A stretch of 37,179 nt of DNA from an uncultured Cytophagales bacterium (lineage in GTDB: Bacteria > Bacteroidota > Bacteroidia > Cytophagales > UBA9547): positions 1-37,179 of the forward strand of contig CAMFLX010000032.1 of the NCBI GenBank assembly GCA_945957555.1, in the 5' to 3' direction. Position 1 is the first letter of the stretch; the number at the start of each line of letters is the position of its first letter. The notes beneath the pieces are model-generated. The model worked only from the letters and a program-made list of their open reading frames with translations, was not told where the DNA came from and ran no database searches. The position numbers were made by a program, and so were the translations under genes. Shown here in pieces: positions 26,001 to 33,532 of this stretch.

Positions 26001-26800
26001 CGCTCCAGAAAGAAAACGAAGCGATTCATTGGAACTCTAAAGACGAGATCGGTCAGCTTATCAGCGAATACAATAAAATGATCTTGAAACTACAAGAGAG
26101 TAAGGAACAGCTCACCAAAACGGAAAAGGAAACGGCATGGCGCGAAATGGCCAAACAGGTAGCACATGAGATCAAAAATCCGCTTACGCCTATGAAGCTC
26201 AACCTCCAATACTTGGACATGATGATCAAAAACAATGACGATCCTGAGAAAATAGAGTTGGCTACCAATAAAACCATCAAAGTGATGTTGGAACAGATCA
26301 ATACACTGAGTGAGATAGCTACCTCTTTCTCTAACTTCGCTAAAATGCCACTACCTAAGCTTGAGGCTTATAACCTATACGCCGTCACGCAATCTATATA
26401 CGACCTGTACAAAAGTAACAAAGACATCTCGGTCCTCTTTATTGGCAAACCCAACAAAATAAATACCATTGGCGATAAGGAGCTCATGGGCAGGATCATT
26501 AATAACCTTATTATTAATGGTATTCAGTCGGTTAACACCTCTAAAAAGCCTAATATTACCATTACTCTAGAAACAACACAGACCAAAATCATCGTCAAGA
26601 TCAAGGACAATGGCGAGGGAATACCAGAGGAAATCAAAGACAAAGTATTTTTACCAAATTTTAGTACCAAATACACCGGCTCTGGCCTAGGTCTTGCAAT
26701 GGCCAAACAAGGGATAGAGTTTTTTGGAGGAAGAATCTACTTTATTTCGCAAGAAGGGCAAGGAACTGAATTTTTCATTGAATTACCCATAAAACATTAA
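23087..26800 (+). CDS. Large multi-pass NtrY-like sensor histidine kinase
   Basis: 1237 residues. One membrane helix (about 8-25) precedes an extracytoplasmic domain (30-205), then about eight helices (208-475), a second extracytoplasmic domain (480-720), two helices (725-785), a third outer domain (790-925) and a helix (928-948). HAMP follows (950-1000). His1027 in QVAHEIKNPLTPMKLNLQYL is the phosphorylated H box of the NtrY type. The ATPase domain has NNLIINGIQSV (N box), DNGEGIPEE and GSGLGLAMAKQG. No response regulator gene is adjacent. The ATG at 23087 is kept because it supplies Arg/Lys before the first helix; ATG 23114 is an alternative. Its input signal is unknown. Confidence 0.9.
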   Translation: MVFVRKHIFMFLGILFGCAAFITYWAKQTSTLNNDQEIHQEISHNLKFEISSCERELNKLSNFIENEKQVFFTTVGTNYKHPILIYKGSKLVVWTTNKIPIETEKIAKSLKYSFYNEREEKYVSVAIQKKIGRDIYYIVGLLPIVKKYSIQNDFLQTEYNQNVFSFKNFSGIFFEYKSEPEYSNYYAKDGTFLFSLNLPNQIANDQEAFDWFILSFLTLCISFFVLELSLFINRWTREQNPYKSISIWILFVVGIRAFLMLIDYPYGIKNLKIFQTKYFIHNYLCPSLGDFFLHLVALAIIIIILFFKHREKREHEFFKKLNPRTKLLLAVGIVFFIHLIYRGVFEAICLVNSNYEYGIDITKNIDINSFKIISWAIYIILAFSFLGVYQISIRLFDRMSLTTQKSRHIILFCAGTLAYAGITLILNSLNWPLLAVGIIHFVIIIRFKLLNIINRFDYTIYIYLLVNATVCATAGSLAIFTTENNKNLQNKNLFSTTIMTENDLYGEFLLKEASDKIKSDPLIVNRLSSGPLTSVDLIEQKILKIHLNKYFNKFDIKVKVFTLSGEEYFNSMSENYFSMRSRYYKQNFKTEYPDIFFINTAGADKKYLNFIEIKDSDEPVGYIILEFTFKKYVPNSIYPTLLIDKRFNRSSYFPDYSYAMYNNDTLNSSSGTYIYSKLFFEKVQEAKYTNVNHFLYNGYLHHLTFLKHKTIIVSSPDHRFEELASNFSFLFIIQLVAILAIVGYYFAYLNYSKQNINYSTKIQIYLNIAFILPLIVVTFVFMLITIKNYNDDLKTNFNNIALKVSDRLTDFTEEYRTGRIDYQRFGNNFAELAQNFETDINLYDKRGKILNTSQPLIYEKKLLSEYINPLAYSEIIEKKKKSIIVNERIGELNYYDVYTSLKSQKSGQIQGIVSIPFYETKAEIQKKLITVIVTIFNIFVIVFILFVVVTYYATKTLTFPIEQLKLSMQSVSLQKENEAIHWNSKDEIGQLISEYNKMILKLQESKEQLTKTEKETAWREMAKQVAHEIKNPLTPMKLNLQYLDMMIKNNDDPEKIELATNKTIKVMLEQINTLSEIATSFSNFAKMPLPKLEAYNLYAVTQSIYDLYKSNKDISVLFIGKPNKINTIGDKELMGRIINNLIINGIQSVNTSKKPNITITLETTQTKIIVKIKDNGEGIPEEIKDKVFLPNFSTKYTGSGLGLAMAKQGIEFFGGRIYFISQEGQGTEFFIELPIKH

Positions 26801-26866
26801 GTACAACATTTAGTTTCTCAAGTTATCGACAAGAGTAAAAACATATTCATCATTTCATTAGCCATC

Positions 26867-27655
26867 ATGGTCATTACCTTGTTAGGCGTGCATCTCAACA
26901 TTACCACGATACACAAGGGTGTATTTGACATTACCGTACCCAAAACCTTTAAGATTGCTCTTTTCGAAACCCAATACCTTTACTTACTTATCCATTCAAT
27001 CACCTTAATCCCTGTATTTTTATTGTCTTTCGACAAAAAAGTACATTTCTATAAAAAATGGAAATATATGTGGCAAGGAGGCCTGATCGTAGGTATATTC
27101 TTTATTATTTGGGATATGGGCAAAACCCATTTGGACGTATGGACCTTCAATCAAAAATATATCATTGGATATTATGTGTTCAATTTGCCCATAGAAGAAA
27201 TCTTATTTTTCATCACAATTCCCTATGCCTGTATGTTTATTTATGAGTGCCTGAATCACTACTTCCCATTCAAAGTCAGCGTATTTACGGAACAAATGAT
27301 CTCATGGATCCTGTTCATCCTATTACTTACTTTAGTTGTTTATTCCTTTGAGCAAACTTATACTTTTGTGACTGCCGTTATTGCTACTGCCTATCTCATC
27401 TACCATTTAGCGTTTGAATCTGGCAGAATACGGATGCGATTCTATTTCGCCTTTTTGGTGACTTTTATACCTTTTGTCCTAATAGATGGTATTCTTACAG
27501 GTGCCTTTGAAGCAGAACCAATTATTATCTATAATCCTGAAGAGTTTATGGGCTATCGTATTATCAGTCTACCTGTAGAAGACGCCATCTATCTGATCCC
27601 TTTGATGCTTGCCAACATCACTTTCTTTGAAAAGACAAGGAAAGGCATTTCTTGA
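26867..27655 (+). CDS. Fused CrtYc/CrtYd-type lycopene cyclase
   Basis: 262 residues, seven or eight membrane helices. The two halves each keep the carboxylate motif of the heterodimeric cyclase family: NLPIEEILFF (first) and SLPVEDAIYLI (second). The start of the usual homology is near TQYLYLLIHSITLIPVFLLSFDKKVHFYKKWK, so the first 33 residues are an extra hydrophobic extension. The frame is the same as that of the kinase and is open from the kinase stop, with no better start codon. The enzyme makes beta- or gamma-type ionone rings on lycopene; other carotenoid genes are not in the window. It lies 66 nt after the kinase gene, probably in one transcript. Confidence 0.88.
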   Translation: MVITLLGVHLNITTIHKGVFDITVPKTFKIALFETQYLYLLIHSITLIPVFLLSFDKKVHFYKKWKYMWQGGLIVGIFFIIWDMGKTHLDVWTFNQKYIIGYYVFNLPIEEILFFITIPYACMFIYECLNHYFPFKVSVFTEQMISWILFILLLTLVVYSFEQTYTFVTAVIATAYLIYHLAFESGRIRMRFYFAFLVTFIPFVLIDGILTGAFEAEPIIIYNPEEFMGYRIISLPVEDAIYLIPLMLANITFFEKTRKGIS

Positions 27656-27675
27656 GAGCAAATAACACTTAATCC

Positions 27676-27938
27676 ACGATTTCAGGCGTCATTTTGTCCT
27701 TTTAATTCTCTTTTTAACGCCTGCAGGCGTCATCTTCACGCCTGCAGGCGTCAAACATACGCCAACAGGCGTCAATTTGTCATTTCAATTCTCTTTTTGA
27801 CGCCTACAGGCGTCAATCGCAGGCCTCGAGGCGTCATTTCAACGCCCAAAGGCATCACTTACACGCCTGCAGGCGTCAATTTGTCATTTTAAGCATCAAT
27901 CATACGTCTGTAGACATCACTTGCACGCCCACAAGTTT
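27676..27938. repeat. Array of ten 14-nt palindromes (ACGCCTGCAGGCGT) at 21- or 41-nt spacing
   Basis: Copies begin at 27676, 27717, 27738, 27759, 27800, 27821, 27842, 27863, 27904 and 27925. The perfect palindrome ACGCCTGCAGGCGT occurs at 27717, 27738 and 27863; others have 1-6 changes, several of them matched on both arms (ACGTCTGTAGACAT). Short spacers are 7 nt and begin CA; the three long spacers (27 nt) resemble each other (TTTGTC then a TTTTAATTCTC-like run). Steps are 41,21,21,41,21,21,21,41,21. No long protein frame fits. Confidence 0.9.
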
Positions 27939-28159
27939 GTCTAAGGTATTTAATTTCGTCATTTTGCTACCAAATGCTACTAGTACTGTGTCTCTGGAGC
28001 TACAGTTTGTTCCAAAAGGCAACAGCAGCAATTCAATACCAAAGCCAATTATGTTTATAAATACGACCTTTAAAGTATATAAACTTAAAAAGCATTGCAT
28101 GTTCTTCTGCAATGGTCAAATCGTTTCTTATTAACACATTCTATACATGATAATACCAT
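27939..28159. other. Remainder of the intergenic region after the palindrome array
   Basis: Overlapping short frames on both strands (27937-28134 plus, 27900-28112 minus) lack recognisable domains or start signals. I see nothing else here. Confidence 0.4.
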
Positions 28160-28191
28160 AAAAAAAGGGCCACCCAAATGGGCGACCCTTT
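28160..28191 (-). terminator. Rho-independent terminator of the FG-GAP cargo gene
   Basis: AAAGGG/CCCTTT with an inner CCC/GGG stem around AAAT (28164-28191) lies 25 nt past the stop at 28216. On the minus strand a run of seven T follows. Confidence 0.85.
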
Positions 28192-28215
28192 AAACAGCCA
28201 TTAAACTAGGCTTTT

Positions 28216-31200
28216 TTAGTTTTTTACAAAAATCTGTGTAGCTATGCTCCCACCTTTTTTCATAATTTTCACAAGATAGATACCTGCACTAAAATCTTTC
28301 CCTAATGTTAAAACACTTTGAGTATTGTGGTTTTCTAAATTATAAACTACCGAACCTTGTTGGTTATAAACTACTACCTCCACAGTCTCTTCATGTACAG
28401 AACCACTGAATTCTAGTACCGTTTCTCCAGCAGAGGGATTAGGATACAAACTAAAATAAGTATCCAATGAAGTCAAATTAGCTGGTGTCATAACATCAGA
28501 CTTACGTACGAGTTGTTGATAGCCAGAACAAGATGTGAGCGAAACAATATATACAGCGCCGGCATCATAACCATCAGCTGCTTGCACTGGCACTGATGAA
28601 TTCCAGCCATCATCGTCTCTTGGCGCACTTACAGCCAGCTCTAGGTTCCCATCATTATTCAAGTCGCCCAAGGCTCCCATTGATTGTGCGAAGAAATCAT
28701 ATTCTATATTGATTTCTCCGTTAAATGGTGCATCTGTACTCTTAATGAGCTTGCTACATTTTACTGTTCCATCGCTTTTGAGATAAACAATCCAAAATCC
28801 ACCCATTGCCAAACTACCTGTTTTTATATAGGGGCTTCCTACTGCTATATCATTTACACCATCACAATCCAAATCCCCTAATTTTTCCAACGAACGGCCG
28901 AATCCTGTATCTGATGGCCCCACAAAACCACCTATACCGTTAGCAAAACGCTGATAATTTCTCACAGTACCGTTACTATTCATAAACAAAATGTATACTG
29001 CACCATCAGTAGCGTCTGCACTATAAATATCACCAACAGCAATCTCTCCATTACCATCCCCGTCCAAATCACCAATACCTTCAGAGAATGCCCCCCAAAT
29101 ATTCGAATAATTAGGCAACAAGCCTTGCATACCACCGCTTCTATCAGACACCTCTTGTACCTGCTTTATGGTGCCATCGGTATTCAAAAATATTACATAG
29201 AACCTTGGCGGAGTATTGCCGCTTGGCACTGCCAAACTCGCAACCATATCCGTAACGCCGTCATGATCCAAATCGCCAATATTGGTCATGGATATTCCAA
29301 ACTGCTCGTTACTAGCAGCAGGCAGAGTAGATGTAAGACCTGGGTGAGTAGTCCTGTTATGTTTCTTGTAGGTTTTAACGGTACCATCAGAGTTCAAGAA
29401 TAAAATCCAAAAAGCCCCGTTAAACAAGCCCGCATCACTATCCAAAGGTGCCCCAACAGCGATATCTGTATTGCCATCACCATCAAGATCACCCAACGAT
29501 GCCACCGATTGACCAAACATAGAACCATACTGTGCACTCAGACCTGTGTATGGAAGACCTCCAAAACCAGGACGAATAATGGTTCTGGATTTAACCGTAC
29601 CATTAGCATTCATGAAAATCACAAATAATTCTTCAGAATAACTTGCAGCTGTAGACATATTAAAAGGTGTGGTGCTCACCATATCTTCCACTCCATCCCT
29701 ATCTAAGTCTCCAATGCCAGTGAGCCCGGTACCAAAGTTCCCATAACCGGTAATTGGGCCTGCAAACCCACCCTGAGTGGCTGAGATCTTAGTAGTTGAT
29801 AGTAGATTACCAGATGTTACACTGCAGCATACTTGTGCGGGTGCCATATTAACAGTAGCAGTTACAGGCATACTTGTACAGGCCCCAAGTAGTGAGCTAC
29901 CTTTAACAGTGTAAGTTATTGCAGCAGTCGGGGAAGCGATCACGGCAGCGCCAGTGGTTGTATTTAAACCTGTGGCTGGTGACCATGTAAAATTAGGCGC
30001 CCCTGTTGCCGTTAGCGTCACTGATGACCCAGGACAAATTGTTGATGTTGACGGAGTCACCGTGATCACTGGTATGGTTTCAACTGTTACTGTAACATTT
30101 GCAGTTCTGGAACAAGTGCCTACTTTATTGGTCACTGTATAGGTAGTAGTCACACTTGGGTTAGCTACTACAGTAGCACCTGTTGTAGTATTTAAACCCG
30201 AAGCCGGTGACCAAGTATATGAAGCGCCTCCTGATGCTGTTAAAACAATCGAATTACCCTTACAAATCACAGGATTCGCAGGACTTATTGATATTGCTGG
30301 GTTCGGTTTCACATTAACAGTGACTGTTTTACTAGCAGAACATCCTGTTGCGAAACTTCCCTTAACCGAATAAGTTGTAGTTACCGAAGGACTAGCTACC
30401 ACAGTAGCACCTGTAGTGGTATTAAGTCCAGTGGCTGGTGACCATAAATAGCTTGTGGCTCCAGATGCTGTGAGGCTCACAGAACTTCCATTACAAATGG
30501 TGGCATTGGGCGGTGTCACATTAACTGCAGGATTGGGATTTACAGTAATTGGCACCAAAACAACTCTTGAACAAGTACCAACCTTATTAGTAACAGTATA
30601 TGTAGTGCTTACTGCAGGTTTTGCGGTAACTACAGCTCCTGTGGTAGTATTGAGACCTGTAGCAGGAGACCATGTGTAACTAGACCCTCCTGCAGCGGTA
30701 AGGACCACTGAAGAACCTACACAAATACTAGCCGATGGTGGAGTAACAGAAATCACTGGATTAGGCAAAACAGTGACGGTTACGGTTTTTGTCGCTGTAC
30801 AAGCACCAATTGCTCCTGTAACCGTATATGTGGTATTCACCGAAGGCTTTGCAATCACTGATGCACCAGTGGTTGTATTTAAACCAGTAGCAGGGGACCA
30901 AGTATAGGTAGTAGCCCCGTAGGCCGTGAGAGTCGTGGAGTTCCCATTACATATCGTTGCCACACTAGGATTCACAGTCACTGTTGGTTTTACATTGTCT
31001 ACCTTTACAGTAACAGTAGTATTATTTACACAGCCAGCAATACTAGTTCCTGTAACCGTATAAGTAGTAGTTACGACTGGGCTAGCTATAACATTTGCAC
31101 CAGTGGCAGTATTGAGGCCTGTGGCAGGAGACCAAACATAAGTATTGGCTCCTGAAGCAGTAAGTGCCACGGATGAACCTTGACAAATTACTGGTGTCAG

Positions 31201-32688
31201 GGGATTGACTGAGATAACAGGTCTAGGGTTTACCGTAACAGTTACGTTTTTAATTCCAACACAAGTAGTTGCAGAAGATATCCCAGTGATAGTATATACT
31301 GTGGTTACACTTGGACTTGCCATAACCGATGCACCAGTAGTTGTATTGAGCCCAGCTGCAGGTGACCATGTATAAGTACTGGCACCTGAAGCAACAAGCG
31401 CTACAGATGAACCTTGACAAATTATCGGCGCCACAGGATTCACATCTATAACAGGGTCTGGATTGACATTAACGGTTACATTTGCCCTACTTATACATCC
31501 ATTTGCGTCAGGAAGGCTTGATACAGTATAAACTGTAGTGGCCGCAGGACTAGCGGTAACCACGGGGCCGTTTGTCGTATTAAGACCTGTTGCAGGTGAC
31601 CATGTATATCCTGTAGTGGCTCCAGAAGCAGTGAGTACTGTACTTGAACCAGGACAAATACTTGCACTAGTTGGTGTAATCTGTATAGGCACTCCACCAA
31701 ACAAGCCTTGGGTAGAAGCAGCAAGATTCAAACTAAAACCTTGACCCGCACCCTGAGCTGCCGTAAGCGCCACACCTCCATTATAATAACTTACTAATAT
31801 CTTATAGGTACGGCCAGCAATTACATTTAAAGGTGTCCCGTATTGGGCACCTACCTGCCCATTAGGGCCTGTGGTACCTCGTACACCCGAATAATTACAA
31901 GAAACTTGAAGTGCTGGATTTGTAGCAATCGCCCCACAGTTGGTATTGGTCACATCGTATACTGCCCAATCATAATCACTGTTGAGTATCACAGGTGTAA
32001 TGGTAAAATTAAGAACGCCATTTACAGCTGCTGTAAACTCATACCAAACACTATTGATCTCGCCAGTACCAAGGCAGCTGATACCTGTATTAATTTCATT
32101 CCCTTGCAATGAATATGCATCAGGCTCATTAAATACCAGATTTGCACCACATATCAAATTGGCATTAGCACAATTTTGAGCGGCACCAACCCTTGCCCCT
32201 TTTGTATCGCTATGTACTGGAAACAATCTAGGATAAGGCGCAACTAATTGCTCTTTGGCGATTTCAAGATTTTCCAAAACCACACTCACCAGACTCATTC
32301 CAAGCACAGGATCTGCTTCCTCAACATGGAGCGAGAGATAATCAGTTGTTACTACCTCACCTGCAAGCAATCCTAAACTTGAGTTTGCAAATTGATACCC
32401 AAGAATTGAAGGACTTGCCACATAAGTACATGAAACTAAACCTTGATCGCGATAGCGAAATTTCAAGACTACATTACCAATGGGACTCCCCTTGACAGAG
32501 TTAACCACACTAGGAATAGCGAAATTTAATATTTGGTCCAAAGTATCTACAGCGTCATGACTGACGCCCGACGATTTATCAGCATCAAGCTGAACCGTGG
32601 CTATTGGACTCTTTGCCATTAAAGGAAATACTCCCATGACTAGGATAATAGCCATGAATAACAATGAAGGTAAACGGATTTTTTGCAT
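28216..32688 (-). CDS. Giant secreted T9SS cargo with eight Ig-like and six FG-GAP repeats
   Basis: 1490 residues from ATG 32688 (MQKIRLPSLLFMAIILVMGVF, a good signal peptide); the ATG at 32733 adds 15 residues that spoil it. Residues 25-330 are a unique region with paired cysteines. Residues about 333-946 hold eight tandem Ig-like units of 75-80 residues, each with a CxGSSVxLTASG opening and TWSPATGLNTTTGA core. Residues about 966-1373 hold six FG-GAP units with calcium-binding loops such as GDLDRDGVED and GDLDGDGNTD, as in integrin alpha-type propellers. The last 77 residues are a T9SS type A domain (LYPNPSAGE to IFVKN). It is probably a cell-surface adhesin or polysaccharide-binding protein; no catalytic domain is seen. 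Confidence 0.9.
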   Translation of the reverse strand: MQKIRLPSLLFMAIILVMGVFPLMAKSPIATVQLDADKSSGVSHDAVDTLDQILNFAIPSVVNSVKGSPIGNVVLKFRYRDQGLVSCTYVASPSILGYQFANSSLGLLAGEVVTTDYLSLHVEEADPVLGMSLVSVVLENLEIAKEQLVAPYPRLFPVHSDTKGARVGAAQNCANANLICGANLVFNEPDAYSLQGNEINTGISCLGTGEINSVWYEFTAAVNGVLNFTITPVILNSDYDWAVYDVTNTNCGAIATNPALQVSCNYSGVRGTTGPNGQVGAQYGTPLNVIAGRTYKILVSYYNGGVALTAAQGAGQGFSLNLAASTQGLFGGVPIQITPTSASICPGSSTVLTASGATTGYTWSPATGLNTTNGPVVTASPAATTVYTVSSLPDANGCISRANVTVNVNPDPVIDVNPVAPIICQGSSVALVASGASTYTWSPAAGLNTTTGASVMASPSVTTVYTITGISSATTCVGIKNVTVTVNPRPVISVNPLTPVICQGSSVALTASGANTYVWSPATGLNTATGANVIASPVVTTTYTVTGTSIAGCVNNTTVTVKVDNVKPTVTVNPSVATICNGNSTTLTAYGATTYTWSPATGLNTTTGASVIAKPSVNTTYTVTGAIGACTATKTVTVTVLPNPVISVTPPSASICVGSSVVLTAAGGSSYTWSPATGLNTTTGAVVTAKPAVSTTYTVTNKVGTCSRVVLVPITVNPNPAVNVTPPNATICNGSSVSLTASGATSYLWSPATGLNTTTGATVVASPSVTTTYSVKGSFATGCSASKTVTVNVKPNPAISISPANPVICKGNSIVLTASGGASYTWSPASGLNTTTGATVVANPSVTTTYTVTNKVGTCSRTANVTVTVETIPVITVTPSTSTICPGSSVTLTATGAPNFTWSPATGLNTTTGAAVIASPTAAITYTVKGSSLLGACTSMPVTATVNMAPAQVCCSVTSGNLLSTTKISATQGGFAGPITGYGNFGTGLTGIGDLDRDGVEDMVSTTPFNMSTAASYSEELFVIFMNANGTVKSRTIIRPGFGGLPYTGLSAQYGSMFGQSVASLGDLDGDGNTDIAVGAPLDSDAGLFNGAFWILFLNSDGTVKTYKKHNRTTHPGLTSTLPAASNEQFGISMTNIGDLDHDGVTDMVASLAVPSGNTPPRFYVIFLNTDGTIKQVQEVSDRSGGMQGLLPNYSNIWGAFSEGIGDLDGDGNGEIAVGDIYSADATDGAVYILFMNSNGTVRNYQRFANGIGGFVGPSDTGFGRSLEKLGDLDCDGVNDIAVGSPYIKTGSLAMGGFWIVYLKSDGTVKCSKLIKSTDAPFNGEINIEYDFFAQSMGALGDLNNDGNLELAVSAPRDDDGWNSSVPVQAADGYDAGAVYIVSLTSCSGYQQLVRKSDVMTPANLTSLDTYFSLYPNPSAGETVLEFSGSVHEETVEVVVYNQQGSVVYNLENHNTQSVLTLGKDFSAGIYLVKIMKKGGSIATQIFVKN
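29850..31700 (-). repeat. Eight coding repeats of about 230 nt in the FG-GAP cargo gene
   Basis: The core that encodes WSPATGLNTTTG recurs near 29970, 30199, 30430, 30656, 30884, 31112, 31351 and 31586, at steps of about 226-239 nt. Third codon positions differ between copies, so they are not recent exact duplications. Confidence 0.85.
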
Positions 32689-32812
32689 GATTTTAAATTG
32701 TTTTAGTTTTAAATAAAAATTGAATAAACACATAAAAAAATTTTGATTTTAGAAATAGAGTCCGCCAAATGATGTATAGTGTTTAGAGTTTTTTAACCTA
32801 ATATTAACTGTA

Positions 32813-32820
32813 CAAAATTA
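32813..32820 (-). promoter_or_regulatory. -7 box (TAATTTTG) of the FG-GAP cargo gene
   Basis: On the minus strand TAATTTTG, the same octamer as before the CBM9/GSDH cargo gene, lies about 125 nt before the chosen start. No good -33 match was seen. Confidence 0.35.
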
Positions 32821-33449
32821 GGAGCTATACCAAAAATGGGGAATACCTATTTTTAGGTATTTTTCATGTAACTCCTTTACAAATCCGAAACTACCTCTAA
32901 AACATAGAGATGAATATATCTTTTAAAATGTGACAATCTCATTTGAAAAAATATTAGAATGGGAACCAAATACTTCAGGAACCTTGATATTTAGAAAATA
33001 AATTCTTCAACGATTTTCAGAGTGATGCTTACAATAATCTAACAAATTTTACTTTTATGCCGCTTAAAACATTTCTAAACATAACCTTTAGTACAGTACC
33101 CTCAATATTAAAGCAGACCTACTGATTTAAATAACCTCAATTCGAGATAAGAAAAATAATACCTCACATTTATAGCTCTAATTTCATCGGTTAGCGGGTT
33201 TTCTATTATCACGTCGTCTCTTAGAGGCTTTTATCACCTAAGCTGGCCAGAAAGTCTAATATAATTATTGTAACCTCACCCAAAGGAGCCCTGAAAGAAC
33301 ATGTTCCGATTTTTAGGAAGCTTAATAATAACCTATTAGCAATTCTATAATCCAAATTGAGGCCTACATAGCCATAACCTAGCTCCACAAAATCCACCTT
33401 TTAACACAGCAATGACGAATTTCCGAAAAACTGTGTGCCTCACTCACAC

Positions 33450-33506
33450 TATTTTTGACTAAATGTTATTGCTTTTCCCTAAATTGCAGGTTGATAAGTG
33501 TATCAA
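33450..33506 (+). promoter_or_regulatory. gldA promoter box and leader hairpin
   Basis: TATTTTTG (33450-33457) matches TAnnTTTG and predicts a leader of about 70 nt. In that leader TTGATA-AGTG-TATCAA (33491-33506) forms a perfect 6-bp hairpin with a 4-nt loop, 27 nt before the ATG. Confidence 0.4.
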
Positions 33507-33532
33507 TTTAAGGACTGTTCAAATAATCATAC

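Larger units (their letters stand above)
32734..33532. other. Intergenic region of about 800 nt between the FG-GAP cargo gene and gldA
   Basis: Both strands are dense in stop codons and no gene or tRNA is visible. Contents seen are a minus-strand TAATTTTG box (32813-32820) for the cargo gene, a hairpin AATACCT/AGGTATT (32842-32848 with 32855-32861) followed by T on plus, a plus-strand TATTTTTG box (33450-33457), and a hairpin at 33491-33506 before gldA. The remainder shows nothing I can name. Confidence 0.5.

Noticed and set aside
27676-27938. CRISPR array
   Set aside because: The spacers are 7 or 27 nt and the short and long ones resemble each other; repeats are only 14 nt and drift; no cas gene is nearby.
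27900-28134. Two overlapping short ORFs on opposite strands after the palindrome array
   Set aside because: They overlap each other, have no domain and partly lie in the repeat.
32689-32733. Upstream ATG of the FG-GAP cargo gene
   Set aside because: It adds 15 residues before a good signal peptide; the ATG at 32688 is better.
32842-32861. Hairpin as a plus-strand terminator
   Set aside because: No plus-strand gene lies upstream within reach; it may only be part of the cargo gene's upstream region.
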